DNA from: Leisingera methylohalidivorans DSM 14336 | GTDB lineage: Bacteria > Pseudomonadota > Alphaproteobacteria > Rhodobacterales > Rhodobacteraceae | Assembly (NCBI RefSeq): GCF_000511355.1 | Contig: NC_023135.1 | Coordinates: 2,072,371-2,136,370, forward strand | DNA: 64,000 nucleotides | Direction of reading: 5' to 3' | Part shown: positions 26,152-35,916 of the stretch, in pieces | Layout of the letters: the number at the start of each line of letters is the position of its first letter | Numbering within the stretch: the first letter of the stretch is position 1 | Translations under genes and position numbers: made by a program | The notes under the pieces: model-generated | The model's database searches: none | Told to the model about the DNA's origin: nothing | The model's input: the letters and a program-made list of their open reading frames with translations, nothing else

Positions 26152-26185
26152 AAAACGCCCGGGTGTTCACGCACCCGGGCGTTTT
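26152..26185 (+). terminator. Rho-independent terminator after tRNA-Pro
   Basis: A perfect 14-bp stem: AAAACGCCCGGGTG (26152-26165) and CACCCGGGCGTTTT (26172-26185), a 6-base loop, and a T run ending the right arm. Confidence 0.93.
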
Positions 26186-26284
26186 CGTATCCTGCGCAAG
26201 GCTTTGGCGGTTGCGTGCAGGGATTGCGTACCGTGGCCAATTGAGCCAGCATCGCCGCAAAGCCGGCGCGGAGGGGAACAGGAC

Positions 26285-27364
26285 ATGACAGGCGTATTGC
26301 CCAGCCAAACCATTGAAAAGATGCTGGATCGCGGCGCGATTGCCGTCAGCACCCCGCTGGCCGAGGGACAGGTGCAGCCTGCCAGCCTTGATCTGCGCCT
26401 AGGCAACGTGGCCTACCGGGTGCGCGCGTCTTTTCTGGCCGGCCAGGGGCGCAGCGTTTCCGACCGTCTGACCGAGTTTGAAATGCACCGCATCTCCCTG
26501 GATGGCGGCGCGGTGCTGGAAAAAGGCTGCGTCTATGTGGTGCCGCTGATGGAAAGCCTGGCGCTGCCCGCGAATGTCTCCGCCGTGGCCAATGCCAAAA
26601 GCTCCACCGGGCGGCTGGATCTTCTGACCCGCACCATCACCGACGGCGGCGAGGAATTCGACCGTATCAAACCCGGCTACACCGGCCCGCTTTATGCCGA
26701 GATCTGCCCGCGGTCGTTCTCGGTGCTGGTGCGTCCGGGCATGCGGCTCAACCAGATCCGCTTCCGCACCGGCCAGGCGGTGCTGTCGGATGCCGAGCTG
26801 AAGATGCTGCACGCGGGCTCCCCGCTGGTCGACGGCGCGGCGGTGATCGAGGATGGCCTGGGCTTTTCCGTCGATCTGAAACTGCCGGGCAGCGATCTGG
26901 TCGGCTACCGCGCCAAGCCGCATACCGGCGTCATCGACCTGGACCGGATCGGCGAATACGATCCGCAGGAATACTGGGAAGAGGTGCGCACCAAGGACGG
27001 CCGCATCATCCTGGATCCCGGCGCCTTCTACATTCTGGTCAGCCGCGAGGCGGTGCACATCCCGCCCGCCTATGCCGCCGAGATGGCGCCCTATCTGGCG
27101 ATGGTAGGCGAATTCCGGGTGCATTACGCGGGCTTTTTCGATCCCGGGTTCGGCCATGACGCGGCCGGCGGCACCGGCTCGCGCGGGGTGCTGGAGGTGC
27201 GCTGCCACGAGGCGCCTTTTGTGCTGGAGCACGGCCAGGTTGTCGGGCGTCTGGTCTATGAGAAGATGGCCGAGGTGCCCGAGCAGCTGTATGGCGCCGG
27301 GATTGCCTCGAATTACCAGGGCCAGGGGCTGAAACTGTCCAAGCATTTCAAAACGCCGGCCTGA
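26285..27364 (+). CDS. dcd: 2'-deoxycytidine 5'-triphosphate deaminase, two-domain type
   Basis: A 359-residue enzyme of the long alphaproteobacterial dCTP deaminase family, built from two dUTPase-like domains rather than the single one of E. coli Dcd. It makes dUTP from dCTP for thymidylate synthesis. The N-terminal half shows VQPASLDLRLGNVAYRVRASF, then VANAKSSTGRLDLLTRTITDGGEEFDRIKPGYTGPLYAEICPRSF. The second half repeats the fold with LDPGAFYILVSREAVHIPPAYAAEM and the VLEVRCHEAPFVLEHGQVVGRLVYEKM block. The ATG at 26285 follows GGAACAGG; the frame upstream overlaps the tRNA terminator and is not used. Confidence 0.92.
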   Translation: MTGVLPSQTIEKMLDRGAIAVSTPLAEGQVQPASLDLRLGNVAYRVRASFLAGQGRSVSDRLTEFEMHRISLDGGAVLEKGCVYVVPLMESLALPANVSAVANAKSSTGRLDLLTRTITDGGEEFDRIKPGYTGPLYAEICPRSFSVLVRPGMRLNQIRFRTGQAVLSDAELKMLHAGSPLVDGAAVIEDGLGFSVDLKLPGSDLVGYRAKPHTGVIDLDRIGEYDPQEYWEEVRTKDGRIILDPGAFYILVSREAVHIPPAYAAEMAPYLAMVGEFRVHYAGFFDPGFGHDAAGGTGSRGVLEVRCHEAPFVLEHGQVVGRLVYEKMAEVPEQLYGAGIASNYQGQGLKLSKHFKTPA

Positions 27365-27502
27365 TCGCGATCGGGGCAGCACCCGGCCCCTGGGCCGGGC
27401 CTCGCTTCACCGGCGCGGCATGCGCCCGCTGCTTCGCCGTACCCGCCTGCACCGGCCGGTCCCGACGCGGTCACCGCAGCGTTCAGGGGCAGCTGGCGCG
27501 GC

Positions 27503-27697
27503 TTAGCTCTGGCGGCGCCCCGGCTTGACCGATGGAATGCGGGAGCTGCCTGCCTGCGGGGCGGACGGCGCGCTGTGCCCCGCACCCTGCCCCTTGCCGC
27601 GTTTGGCAACCGCGCGGATGCCGGCATTGACGCCTGTATTGACCGCGCGGCTGACCAGCCGCCGCAGAATCATGCTGATGATTGAATTAAGAGTCAT
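27503..27697 (-). CDS. Small basic protein of unknown function
   Basis: A 64-residue protein with an amphipathic N-terminal helix (MTLNSIISMILRRLVSRAVN) followed by TGVNAGIRAVAKRGKG and a basic, disordered tail. The N-terminal pattern looks like a small family found in Rhodobacteraceae, but I cannot name a function. It stands alone between dcd and scpB; the minus strand matches the following scp cluster, but 120 bases separate them. Confidence 0.65.
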   Translation of the reverse strand: MTLNSIISMILRRLVSRAVNTGVNAGIRAVAKRGKGQGAGHSAPSAPQAGSSRIPSVKPGRRQS

Positions 27698-27819
27698 GGA
27701 CGTCGCCCCGCTTGCTGCCTGCCCGTTGCCTTAACGGCAAATTAAGACAATTCCGGGGCGCAGAACACCCCGGGACAAGACCCCGGCGGACACGATTGCG
27801 AAACCCGCGCCCTGCGGTG

Positions 27820-28497
27820 TCATTCTTCGAACAGTTCCGCCTGTTCTTCCGGGTCCTCGTCGTCCTCGCCCCCCTGGCCCGACACCAAGGAACCCGGCGG
27901 CGGCCGGTTTTCCAGCAGGCCTGCGGCGCGCAGCTCCTTCAGCCCCGGCAGGTCGCGGGCGCTTTCCAGACCGAAGTGATCGAGGAAGACCGGTGTCACC
28001 ACAAAGGTCACCGGGCGGCCCGGCGTCATCCGGCGGCGGCCCAGACGGATCCAGTCCATCTCCATCAGCTGGTCAATGGTGCCGCGCGACACCGACACGC
28101 CGCGGATTTCTTCGATCTCGGTGCGGGTGACCGGCTGGTGATAGGCGACAATCGCCAGGGTTTCGATCGCGGCGCGGCTCAGCTTGCGCAGCTCGGTGGT
28201 TTCCTTCTGCATCAGGAAGCCGAGGTCCGGCGCGGTGCGGATCGCCCAGGCATCGCCTAAGCGAACCACCCGCACGCCGCGTCCCTCGTAGCGCTTGCGC
28301 AGATGCTCCACCGCCTCGCGCGGGTTGCAGCCATGCGGCATCCGGCCTTCCAGATCGCGCAGGGTGACCGGCTCGGCGCTGGCAAACAGCACCGCCTCCA
28401 CCATCCGCTCCTGCTCGGCCATCGGCGGCGCGTCGAACAGCGTGTCGCTCTCTTCGCGGATGGGAGCGCCGTGGCTGTCCAAAAGCTGGTCTTCCAT
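27820..28497 (-). CDS. scpB: Segregation and condensation protein ScpB
   Basis: A 225-residue winged-helix kleisin partner in the SMC-ScpAB condensin that compacts and segregates the chromosome. Motifs are ERMVEAVLFASAEPVTLRDLEGRMP, TRTEIEEIRGVSVSRGTIDQLMEMDWIRLGRRRMTPGRPVTFVVTPVFLDHFGLES. The acidic tail (GGEDDEDPEEQAELFEE) is common. Its ATG shares one base with the scpA stop codon (TGATG), so the two are coupled. It is last in the nagZ-scpA-scpB run. Confidence 0.94.
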   Translation of the reverse strand: MEDQLLDSHGAPIREESDTLFDAPPMAEQERMVEAVLFASAEPVTLRDLEGRMPHGCNPREAVEHLRKRYEGRGVRVVRLGDAWAIRTAPDLGFLMQKETTELRKLSRAAIETLAIVAYHQPVTRTEIEEIRGVSVSRGTIDQLMEMDWIRLGRRRMTPGRPVTFVVTPVFLDHFGLESARDLPGLKELRAAGLLENRPPPGSLVSGQGGEDDEDPEEQAELFEE

Positions 28498-29291
28498 CAG
28501 GTATCCTCGTTCAGGCTGCGCAGCTGGATCGGCGCAAATGATTCACTCTGGCGCAGCTCAAGCTTGCCTTCCTTCACCAGCTGCAAAGAAGCGGCAAAGG
28601 TCGAGGCGGTGGCCGAGCGGCGCTTGACCGGATCGCTGTGCCAGCCGTCCGGCAGATAGCTGATCAGATCGGTCCAATCGCCGGTGAAGCCCAGGAGATG
28701 GCGCATCCGCTCCAGGGCTTCTTCCATCGTGAAGACCGACTCCCGGTCCATCACAAAGGGGCGGAAGTCCTCCTTGGTGCGGATGCGGGCGTAGGCCTGC
28801 ATCAGATCCAGCAGGTTGGCGGTATAGGTAACGGTCTTGATCCGGGCGACACTCTCTTCCTCGCCGCGGGCGAAGAAGTCGCGGCCCAGCCGGTCGCGGG
28901 CCAGCAGCCGGGCAGAGGCATCGCGCATCGCCTGCAGACGCTCCAGCTGAAACGCCAGGTGGGCGGCCAGCTCCTCGCCCGAGGGGCCGTCCTCCTCCGG
29001 GTCCGGCGGCAGCAGCAGGCGGGATTTCAGGAACGCCAGCCAGGCTGCCATCACCAGATAATCGGCGGCCAGTTCGATCCGCAGCTCCTTGGCCTTGTTG
29101 ACAAAGGTCAGATACTGCTTGGCCAGCTCCAGCACCGAGATCTTGCGCAGGTCCACCTTCTGGGTACGCGACAGCGTCAGCAACAGGTCGAGCGGGCCTT
29201 CGAACCCGTCCACATCCACGATCAGGGCCTCGGCTGCCAGCCGGTCCTCTACTGCCGTGTCCGCGTCTGAAAAGAGTGTCTGCTCAGCCAT
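28497..29291 (-). CDS. scpA: Segregation and condensation protein ScpA
   Basis: A 264-residue kleisin subunit of the SMC complex. The N-terminal domain starts LIVDVDGFEGPLDLLLTLSRTQKVDLRKISVLELAKQYL. The middle contains LAADYLVMAAWLAFLKSRLLLPP, and the C-terminal winged helix carries DLISYLPDGWHSDPVKRRSATASTFAASLQLVKEGKLELRQSESF. The ATG at 29291 (MAEQTLFSDADTAVED) overlaps the end of nagZ by eight bases; the longer frame to 29345 lies inside nagZ. It is coupled to scpB by a one-base stop/start overlap. Confidence 0.94.
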   Translation of the reverse strand: MAEQTLFSDADTAVEDRLAAEALIVDVDGFEGPLDLLLTLSRTQKVDLRKISVLELAKQYLTFVNKAKELRIELAADYLVMAAWLAFLKSRLLLPPDPEEDGPSGEELAAHLAFQLERLQAMRDASARLLARDRLGRDFFARGEEESVARIKTVTYTANLLDLMQAYARIRTKEDFRPFVMDRESVFTMEEALERMRHLLGFTGDWTDLISYLPDGWHSDPVKRRSATASTFAASLQLVKEGKLELRQSESFAPIQLRSLNEDT

Positions 29292-30288
29292 ACACCTGCC
29301 CGCCCATGAGGGCGGCAAGTTCGTCTTCGGCGGCCTGAATGTCAAGATCCGCAGGGGGTTTGCGGGCCGCCAGCGCCTGCTCTGCGCGGGTTTGCGCCGC
29401 CTCCGTCATGGCCCCTGCGGCCCCGGCCACCGCAATCCGTTCCTGCAGCGAGGCATTGCACAGCAGAACCACATCGCAGCCCGCCTTGATCGAGGCGCGG
29501 GCATTGTCCGCCAGGGATCCTTTGAGCGCCTTCATCGAAATATCGTCGGTCATGATCAGACCGTCAAAACCGATGCGTTCGCGGATCAGCCGCATCACCA
29601 CCGGCGATGTGGTGGCGGGGCGGCCGTCATAGGCGTCATAGACCAGATGCGCGGTCATCCCCAGCGGCAGGTCGTTCAAGGCCTGGAACGCGGCAAAGTC
29701 GCTTTGCTCCAGCACGCCGGGTTGGCTGGCCACATGCGGCAGGTCCAGGTGGCTGTCGGCGGTGGCACGGCCGTGGCCGGGGATATGTTTCAGCACCGGC
29801 AGCACACCGCCGTCCAGATGCGCGGCTGCCACGGCTCGGGCGATCCCGGCCACCGCATCGGCGCTGGTGCCATAGCAGCGGTTTTTCAGAAACTCATGGG
29901 TTTCCGCACAGGCCACATCGGCAATCGGCGCGCAGTTGCTGTCGATCCCGAGGCGGAGCAGTTCATCGGCAATCAGCCGGTAGCGCAGATACATCGCCCG
30001 CGCGGCGTCCGCGCCCGCCCGCTGCACATGCTCCAGCGGCGGCAGCCAGTTGCGCGCCAGCGGATTGCGCAGCCGCTGCACCCGGCCGCCCTCCTGGTCG
30101 ATGGTGATCGGGGCATTGCGGCCCACGGCCTCGCGGAAGTCTGCGCACAGCGCCTGGATCTGTTCGGCGCTGTCCAGATTGCGGGCAAACAGGATAAAAC
30201 CGAACGGATCGGCATCGCGGAAGAACGCCTTTTCATCGGCGGTCAGCCGCAGGCCTTCGGCGTCGAGGATGGTGGCTCCGTAGGTCAT
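29284..30288 (-). CDS. nagZ: Beta-N-acetylhexosaminidase NagZ
   Basis: A 334-residue glycoside hydrolase family 3 enzyme. It removes GlcNAc from GlcNAc-anhydroMurNAc muropeptides in cytoplasmic peptidoglycan recycling, upstream of AnmK at 7-8 kb. Blocks include FILFARNLDSAEQIQALCADFREAVG, ITIDQEGGRVQRLR, KHIPGHGRATADSHLDLP (the His of the catalytic Asp-His loop), MTAHLVYDAYD and the nucleophile Asp in GLIMTDDISMKAL. The start at 30288 (MTYGATILDAEGLRL) is the family N terminus; the frame continues upstream without homology. Confidence 0.94.
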   Translation of the reverse strand: MTYGATILDAEGLRLTADEKAFFRDADPFGFILFARNLDSAEQIQALCADFREAVGRNAPITIDQEGGRVQRLRNPLARNWLPPLEHVQRAGADAARAMYLRYRLIADELLRLGIDSNCAPIADVACAETHEFLKNRCYGTSADAVAGIARAVAAAHLDGGVLPVLKHIPGHGRATADSHLDLPHVASQPGVLEQSDFAAFQALNDLPLGMTAHLVYDAYDGRPATTSPVVMRLIRERIGFDGLIMTDDISMKALKGSLADNARASIKAGCDVVLLCNASLQERIAVAGAAGAMTEAAQTRAEQALAARKPPADLDIQAAEDELAALMGGQVYG

Positions 30289-30466
30289 GGGCGTCCCCAG
30301 TTGTTCGCGCTCCCCCGGCTCACTCAAGGAAAGGGCTGCGCCCGTCCCGGCGGGGAGGGTGCAAAGCGCCCGCCCCGTGGGGGCCGGGACGGGCGCTGCC
30401 CGGCCTTCCAGCCGGGCGGTACAAAAGTTTGCAACCGGCACTGCTGCCGCTTGGGTGCCGTTTTGG

Positions 30467-31585
30467 TCAGCGTGTGGTTACCGGAATGCAATCGGCATTG
30501 CCAGCCACCAGCGCCGAGCAGAACCGGCGCGCGTCCGACAGGCCGGCAAAGCCCATCGCCCGCAGGCGGTAGAACGTGCGGCCGCCGCTTTCGGCGCGCT
30601 GGATCACCCGCTGCTTGCCCTCAAGATAGTCAGAGAAACGGGCATGGATACGGTCCCATTCGGCGCGCGCCACCTCCGGGCTTTCATAGGCGCCAAGCTG
30701 CGCCAGCCTGGTGCCTGCCGCAAGGGTTGCCGGATCCACATCAACGGATGCCGCGCGTGCTGCCGGTGCGGCTGCGGCCGGAGCCGGGCTGAACCGTGCG
30801 GGCCGGGCCGATGGCCGCAGCGAGACCTTGATGCCCGGCGCATTCAGAATGGCAGGCGGCGGGACTGCGGCGGCACGCGCCGGCTGCAGCGGTTGCGGCT
30901 GCACGATGGCAGGGGCCGCCGCCGACGCCGGCACAGCAGCGGACACCGGCTCGGCCTCACGCGCCAGTTCGGCGACCAGCGCGTCGATATCGCCGTTCTG
31001 GAAGGAGGCCACTGCGTCTTCACTGACGCCGGGCGCGGCTTCGGCGGCCAGTTCCGGCAGCGGTTTGTCATCTTCGGTCAGCTCTATCGCGGCGGGCGCC
31101 AGTGTCAGCCGGTCGGCCGGCGCCTCGGCGCTGCCGCTGGCGGCAACCGCATTGACCGCCAGCCCCTGATGGTCCGCCTGCGCGCCGCCCGGCAGAGCCG
31201 GCTGTTCACGCATCGGGCCTTCGGCTGCGCGCACCACCGGCACGCCGCTGACATCCCGCATCACCAGCTTGTAGCCCCAGAAGCCCACCCCGGCGACCAG
31301 CGCAATCGAGGCCGCCGCGCCCAGAATGCTCAGCGATTTCGAGAATCGCGCCCGCAGCCCGGCGGGGGTTGCAAAAACCGCAAAGTCCTGGGGGGCATGC
31401 CCCTGCCCGTCGGGCTGGTAGCCATAGGCCGGGTTTTCATAGCCGTAGGCCGGCTCAGCCCCGGGCCCGGAATAGTGCTGGCCGGTATACTGATGTGTGT
31501 ATGTGCTGTCCGCGGCGGCGTCCTGTTCGTGACCGCTGCCTTGTGTATAGGCGTGCCCCTGGCCCGCCTGCGCAAAATACGCCAT
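30467..31585 (-). CDS. SPOR-domain membrane protein
   Basis: A 372-residue single-pass inner-membrane protein with a cytoplasmic Tyr/Gln/Gly-rich head (repeats of the type AYGYENPAYGYQ), one transmembrane helix near residue 90 (ILGAAASIALVAGVGFWGYKLV), a long Ala/Pro periplasmic linker, and a C-terminal SPOR domain (TRLAQLGAYESPEVARAEWDRI, then RVIQRAESGGRTFYRLRAMGFAGLSDARRFCSAL). SPOR domains bind denuded septal peptidoglycan, so a role at the division site or in cell-wall work is likely. It lies between argS and nagZ on the same strand. The start at 31585 (MAYFAQAGQGH) is preferred over the in-frame codon at 31636. Confidence 0.9.
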   Translation of the reverse strand: MAYFAQAGQGHAYTQGSGHEQDAAADSTYTHQYTGQHYSGPGAEPAYGYENPAYGYQPDGQGHAPQDFAVFATPAGLRARFSKSLSILGAAASIALVAGVGFWGYKLVMRDVSGVPVVRAAEGPMREQPALPGGAQADHQGLAVNAVAASGSAEAPADRLTLAPAAIELTEDDKPLPELAAEAAPGVSEDAVASFQNGDIDALVAELAREAEPVSAAVPASAAAPAIVQPQPLQPARAAAVPPPAILNAPGIKVSLRPSARPARFSPAPAAAAPAARAASVDVDPATLAAGTRLAQLGAYESPEVARAEWDRIHARFSDYLEGKQRVIQRAESGGRTFYRLRAMGFAGLSDARRFCSALVAGNADCIPVTTR

Positions 31586-31702
31586 TGTCCGCCTCACTGC
31601 CCGGTTCGGCAGCGCCTGTTCAGCGCTGCGCCCCAAGTCTCTTGAACTGCCTCAATCCGGCGGATGTGCAATTTTCACCAAAGCGGCTTCCGCCCCTTTT
31701 GG

Positions 31703-33448
31703 TTATCGCATCTCTTCTGCCGGTTTCACGCCAAGAATACCAAGACCTGCGGAAATGACAACGGAAACGGCCCGGGCCAGCGCCAAATTCGCATGTGTTG
31801 CCGATTGGCTGCTCTCGTTAACAAATCGTAAACCTTCGTTCGATTTGCCCTGATGGTACAGCCCGTGCAGCTCGGAGGCGAGATCATAGAGGAAGAAAGC
31901 CACCCGGTGCGGCTCATGGGTGCGGGCGGCGATTTCCACCTGGCGCGGCCATTCGGCCAGCTTTTTCGCCACCGCCAGCTGCGCCGGGTCCGAGATCAGG
32001 CCCAGATCGGCGCCCGCCAGGGTGGCGTCATCGGCGGCAATGTTCTGCTCCGCCGCCTTGCGCAGGGTCGAGCAGATCCGCGCATTGGCATATTGCACGT
32101 AGAACACCGGGTTGTCCTTGGACTGCTCCAGCGCCTTGTCGAGGTCAAAGTCGAAACCCTGATCGTTCTTGCGGGTCAGCAGCATGAAACGGGTCACATC
32201 GGGGCCGACGGCATCGACCACATCGCGCAGGGTGACAAAGGTGCCCGCCCGCTTGGACATCTTGAATTCCTGGCCGTCCTTGAACAGTTTCACCAGCTGG
32301 CACAGCTTGATGTCCAGCGGCACCCGGCCGTCCGACAGCGCCGACACCGCCGCCTTCATCCGCTTGACATAGCCGCCGTGGTCGGCGCCGAAAATGTCGA
32401 TCAGCTCGTCAAAGCCGCGCTCCACCTTGTCATAGTGATAGGCGATGTCCGGTGCGAAATAGGTCCAGGCGCCATCGGATTTCATCACCGCCCGGTCAAC
32501 GTCGTCGCCGTGGTCGGTGGATTTGAACAGGGTCTGCTCGCGCGGCTCCCAATCATCGGGCTTCTTGCCCTTCGGCGGCTCCAGCACGCCCTGATAGATC
32601 AAGCCCTTGGATTTCAGCGCTTCCAGCGCGGCCTCGATCTTGCCGGTGCCATAGAGGGATTTCTCCGAATAGAACACATCCATCTCGATACCCAGCTGGG
32701 CCAGATCCTCGCGGATCAGCGCCATCATCGCGTCGGTGGAGAATTCCCGCACCTCGGCCAGCCAGACGTCCTCGCCCTTGCCGACATAGGCATCGCCCGC
32801 CTTGTCCTTCAGCGCCTGCCCCACCGGTTTCAGGTAATCGCCCGGATAGGTGCCATCGGCAAAAGCCACTTCCTGCCCGTGCGCTTCCAGGTAGCGCAGG
32901 TAGACTGAGCGCGCCAGCACATCGACCTGGCCGCCGCCGTCGTTGATGTAGTATTCGCGGGTGACGTCATAGCCGGCATAGGCCAGCAGCGAGGCCAGCG
33001 CATCGCCGAACACCGCGCCGCGGGTGTGGCCCACATGCAAGGGGCCGGTCGGGTTGGCCGAGACATATTCCACGTTCACCCGCTTGCCCGCGCCGGTCTC
33101 CGAGCGGCCGAAATCCGTGCCTGCGTCCAGGACCGATTTCACCACGTTCTGCCAGATCCCGGGCGCCAGCCGCAGGTTGAGAAAGCCGGGGCCGGCGACC
33201 TCGGCCGAGGTGACACGGTCATCCGCGGCCAGCTTTGCGGCCAGCGCCTCGGCAATATCGCGCGGCTTCATCCTGGCGGGCTTGGCCAGCACCATCGCCG
33301 CATTGGTCGCCATATCGCCATGCGCCGCATCACGCGGCGGCTCCACCGCCACATTGGCAAAATCAAGCCCTTCGGGCAGCGCGCCTTCGCCGGTCATGGC
33401 GGTCAGGCTGTCAATCACAAGCGAGCGGATATCGGTAAAAAGGTTCAT
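31703..33448 (-). CDS. argS: Arginyl-tRNA synthetase
   Basis: Class I aminoacyl-tRNA synthetase of 581 residues. It has the N-terminal Add-1 domain, the HIGH motif as [17 protein letters not shown], the KMSKS-like [15 protein letters not shown], and a C-terminal anticodon-binding domain with [24 protein letters not shown]. The tail ends in the typical [20 protein letters not shown]. The ATG at 33448 ([15 protein letters not shown]) is standard. The SPOR protein, nagZ and scpAB follow on the same strand. Confidence 0.97.
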   Translation of the reverse strand: MNLFTDIRSLVIDSLTAMTGEGALPEGLDFANVAVEPPRDAAHGDMATNAAMVLAKPARMKPRDIAEALAAKLAADDRVTSAEVAGPGFLNLRLAPGIWQNVVKSVLDAGTDFGRSETGAGKRVNVEYVSANPTGPLHVGHTRGAVFGDALASLLAYAGYDVTREYYINDGGGQVDVLARSVYLRYLEAHGQEVAFADGTYPGDYLKPVGQALKDKAGDAYVGKGEDVWLAEVREFSTDAMMALIREDLAQLGIEMDVFYSEKSLYGTGKIEAALEALKSKGLIYQGVLEPPKGKKPDDWEPREQTLFKSTDHGDDVDRAVMKSDGAWTYFAPDIAYHYDKVERGFDELIDIFGADHGGYVKRMKAAVSALSDGRVPLDIKLCQLVKLFKDGQEFKMSKRAGTFVTLRDVVDAVGPDVTRFMLLTRKNDQGFDFDLDKALEQSKDNPVFYVQYANARICSTLRKAAEQNIAADDATLAGADLGLISDPAQLAVAKKLAEWPRQVEIAARTHEPHRVAFFLYDLASELHGLYHQGKSNEGLRFVNESSQSATHANLALARAVSVVISAGLGILGVKPAEEMR

Positions 33449-33613
33449 ATCTGGCGTCCCATATGTTCAGCACAGCGGATACCTAGGGCCAGAGGCAGGG
33501 TCAACAGCATTGCAGGTGCCGCCCGGGGCCTCAGGCGCAACACACCGGAAAAATCGAATTTTCCGGCCATTTTTGTTACTGAAGAAATATGCGCTGCTGA
33601 CGCGGCGCGGGCA

Positions 33614-33952
33614 TCACAGAACCGCCGTCCGGTCTTCCAGGATCTTGCCCCAGGCGAAGATCTCATAAGACCGGAAGGCCGGCACGTAGAACGGGTCTCC
33701 GTGAATCAGATGCTCCACCTCGATCCGGTCCTCGGCCTCGACAATCCACAGCGCGCCGCAGAAATCGCCCTCCGGATCCTGCTTCAGCCCGCCGCCGATG
33801 CGCAGCTCCGGATGGTCTTCGACATAGGCAACATGGGCCTCGCGCCGCGCCTTGCTGGCGCGCACGCCCGTCATCGCCGGCGCGTCCCGGAACATCACCG
33901 CCCAGCGGATCAGCACCGGCGCGGCCCGGCGGCTTTCCCGGGGTGCGGTCAT
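33614..33952 (-). CDS. YciI-like protein, copy 1
   Basis: A 112-residue YciI-fold (dimeric ferredoxin-like) protein. The characteristic parts are IRWAVMFRDAPAMTGVRASKARREAHVAYVEDHPELRIGGGLKQDPEGDFCGALWIVEAEDRIEVEHLIHGDPFYVPAFRSYEIFAWGKI. Its ATG at 33952 overlaps the stop of the upstream paralogue in an ATGA junction, so the two are made together and may form a heterodimer. The family has no general assigned reaction. Confidence 0.85.
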   Translation of the reverse strand: MTAPRESRRAAPVLIRWAVMFRDAPAMTGVRASKARREAHVAYVEDHPELRIGGGLKQDPEGDFCGALWIVEAEDRIEVEHLIHGDPFYVPAFRSYEIFAWGKILEDRTAVL

Positions 33953-34248
33953 GACAGCATTCCCTGAATGGCCGAGGCGGTGCCCCATTCGGTGATTTTG
34001 TAGCTGCGCAAGGACGCCACGAAATAGGGATCCTGCAGGATCAGCCGCTCAACATCCTGGCGGCTCTCCGCCTCCACATTCCAGATTGCACCGGGGAAAT
34101 CCTGCATCGGCCGCATCGCCAGCGCGCCGCCGATCTGCAGCTCGGGCCGCGCGCGCACAAAGGCGATATGCGCCTCCCGCCGCTTCCTGTCGCCGCGCAC
34201 CCGGTCCATTTCGGGCTTGTCCGTGAATGTGACGGTCCAGCGTGCCAT
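33949..34248 (-). CDS. YciI-like protein, copy 2
   Basis: A 99-residue paralogue of the next gene with the same order of blocks (WTVTFTDKPEMDRVRGDRKRREAHIAFVRARPELQIGGAL, GAIWNVEAESRQDVERLILQDPYFVASLRSYKITEW). The shared REAH, PEL-IGG and DP(F/Y) positions show a tandem duplication. The start at 34248 (MARWTVTF) gives a normal family length; the longer frame to 34323 is rejected. It is first in the two-gene unit. Confidence 0.85.
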   Translation of the reverse strand: MARWTVTFTDKPEMDRVRGDRKRREAHIAFVRARPELQIGGALAMRPMQDFPGAIWNVEAESRQDVERLILQDPYFVASLRSYKITEWGTASAIQGMLS

Positions 34249-34764
34249 GGCTTTCCCCTTTGCTGCCCTTCCCCGGGGCTTACCGCCGATGCGCAATTGC
34301 ATCATAGGGCCAGATGATAGCACGGATTAGGACCAATTCCCGCCCTGACCGCCGGCAGCGCTGCGGTTCGGTTTTCCTCTTGCTGCAAATACCCCCGCCG
34401 GAGGCCTCCGCCGCCGCCATTGGCGCCCGGCCGGAGGCGGCACCGGAGATGGCAGGGGCGTTGCGGCAGCCCCCGTTGCACCGCACGCCCCGCTTGCGCC
34501 GCCTTAACCGGGATATGCGAAGGTCTCCCCGCTGCAGCACATGGCGCGGGCCTGGCACCCCGCGCGCACCAGGAGACCAGGACCCCGGAGACCACCTCGG
34601 CAAAAGGTGCAGGGGCGTCTGACTGATGAAGCTTTTGACCGGACACGGGGCGCGCTGGCGTTCCGGCCCTTCCCTCCGCCCCCGTGGCGGCGCCGCCATC
34701 TCTCCCCTGCCCCTGAACGGAACATGCAAAAGGACAGCAGCAGACACCGCAGAGACGGAAGCCC
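34249..34764. other. Intergenic region without a recognised gene
   Basis: About 515 bases between the YciI pair and dgt. The open frames on both strands are GC-driven and have low-complexity translations. I see no tRNA, no convincing terminator and no copy of the REP-like element. Confidence 0.4.
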
Positions 34765-35916
34765 TCAGACCTCGACCTTCACCCCGATCAGCCGCTCATG
34801 CTGCTGCAGGGCGAAACGGTCGGTCATGCCGGCGATATAGTCCGACACGATCCGCGCCAGCGCGGTGCGGTCCGCCGCACCGGCAATATCGGCGTGCCAG
34901 CGCTCCGGCATGTCCTGCGGATTGTCCAGAAAGTAGGGAAACAGCGCCTCCACCACCTTGGCGACCTTGGCGCGTTTCTCCATCACCGAAGGTGCCCGGT
35001 ACATGCGGGTGAACAGAAATGCGCGGATCTCCTTCAGCCCTGACCACAGCTCCGGCGAGAATTGCACCACCGGGTGATCCAGCGCCCGCACGTCTTCGAC
35101 GCTCTGCACGCCTGCATCCGCCAGCAGCGCCCGCGCGGTGCCGATCACATCGCCCACCATTACCCCGAAAAAGCGCCGCAGCGCCTCATGGCGGCGGCGG
35201 TTCGGGTCCAGCCCCGGATACAGCCTGTCCACCGCGCCATAGGCCTGGTCCAGCAGCGGCAGCCGCGCCAGGTCATCGTCGGTGAACAGCCCGGCCCGCA
35301 GCGCATCATGCAGGTCGTGGTTGTTATAGGCGATGTCATCCGCCAGTGCCGCCACCTGCGCCTCGGCACTCGCGTGGGTGTGCAGCTCCAGATCCACCGC
35401 CGCATTGCATTCCGCCAGCGCCCAGGGCAGCTCCCCCACCACCGGGCCATTGTGTTTCGCAATCGCTTCAAGAGTTTCCCAGGTCAGGTTCAACCCGTCG
35501 AATTCCGCATAGTGGCGCTCCAGACAGGTGACAATGCGGATCGCCTGGGCATTATGGTCGAAGCCGCCATAGGGTTCCATCAGCCCGTGCAGCGCATCTT
35601 CGCCGGTGTGGCCGAACGGCGTGTGCCCCAGATCATGCGCCAGCGCCACCGCCTCGGTCAGCTCCTGGTTCAGCCCCAGCGCGCCCGCAATGGTGCGGCC
35701 CACCTGCCCCACCTCGATCGAATGGGTCAGCCGGGTGCGGTAATTGTCGCCCTCATGTTCGACAAAAACCTGGGTCTTGTGCTTCAGCCGCCGGAACGCG
35801 CTGGCATGGATAATGCGGTCGCGGTCGCGCTGATAGGGAGAGCGGAAGGAGCTTTCCTCCTCGGTCACCTGCCGGCCGCGGCTGCGGTCCGGTGACGTGG
35901 CATAAGGGGCATGCAT
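34765..35916 (-). CDS. dgt: Deoxyguanosinetriphosphate triphosphohydrolase-like HD protein
   Basis: A 383-residue HD-domain dNTP triphosphohydrolase (type 2 dGTPase-like). The metal site is formed by RLTHSIEVGQVGR, AVALAHDLGHTPFGHTGEDAL (the HD pair), KHNG and ADDIAYNNHDLHDAL. An N-terminal RSRGRQVTEEESSFRSPYQRDRDRIIHASAFRRL precedes it, typical of the family. It balances the dNTP pool. The ATG at 35916 (MHAPYATSPDRSRG) is used; the frame extends to 35988 without conserved sequence. Divergent from erpA. Confidence 0.94.
   Translation of the reverse strand: MHAPYATSPDRSRGRQVTEEESSFRSPYQRDRDRIIHASAFRRLKHKTQVFVEHEGDNYRTRLTHSIEVGQVGRTIAGALGLNQELTEAVALAHDLGHTPFGHTGEDALHGLMEPYGGFDHNAQAIRIVTCLERHYAEFDGLNLTWETLEAIAKHNGPVVGELPWALAECNAAVDLELHTHASAEAQVAALADDIAYNNHDLHDALRAGLFTDDDLARLPLLDQAYGAVDRLYPGLDPNRRRHEALRRFFGVMVGDVIGTARALLADAGVQSVEDVRALDHPVVQFSPELWSGLKEIRAFLFTRMYRAPSVMEKRAKVAKVVEALFPYFLDNPQDMPERWHADIAGAADRTALARIVSDYIAGMTDRFALQQHERLIGVKVEV

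Noticed and set aside
26071..26285. tRNA-Pro as an integration site for a genomic island
   Set aside because: No integrase and no duplicated tRNA 3' end is seen nearby; the downstream gene is core dcd.
34280..34747. Open frames in the gap between the YciI genes and dgt
   Set aside because: Both strands are open over much of the gap, the translations are low-complexity, and no ribosome binding site supports any of them.
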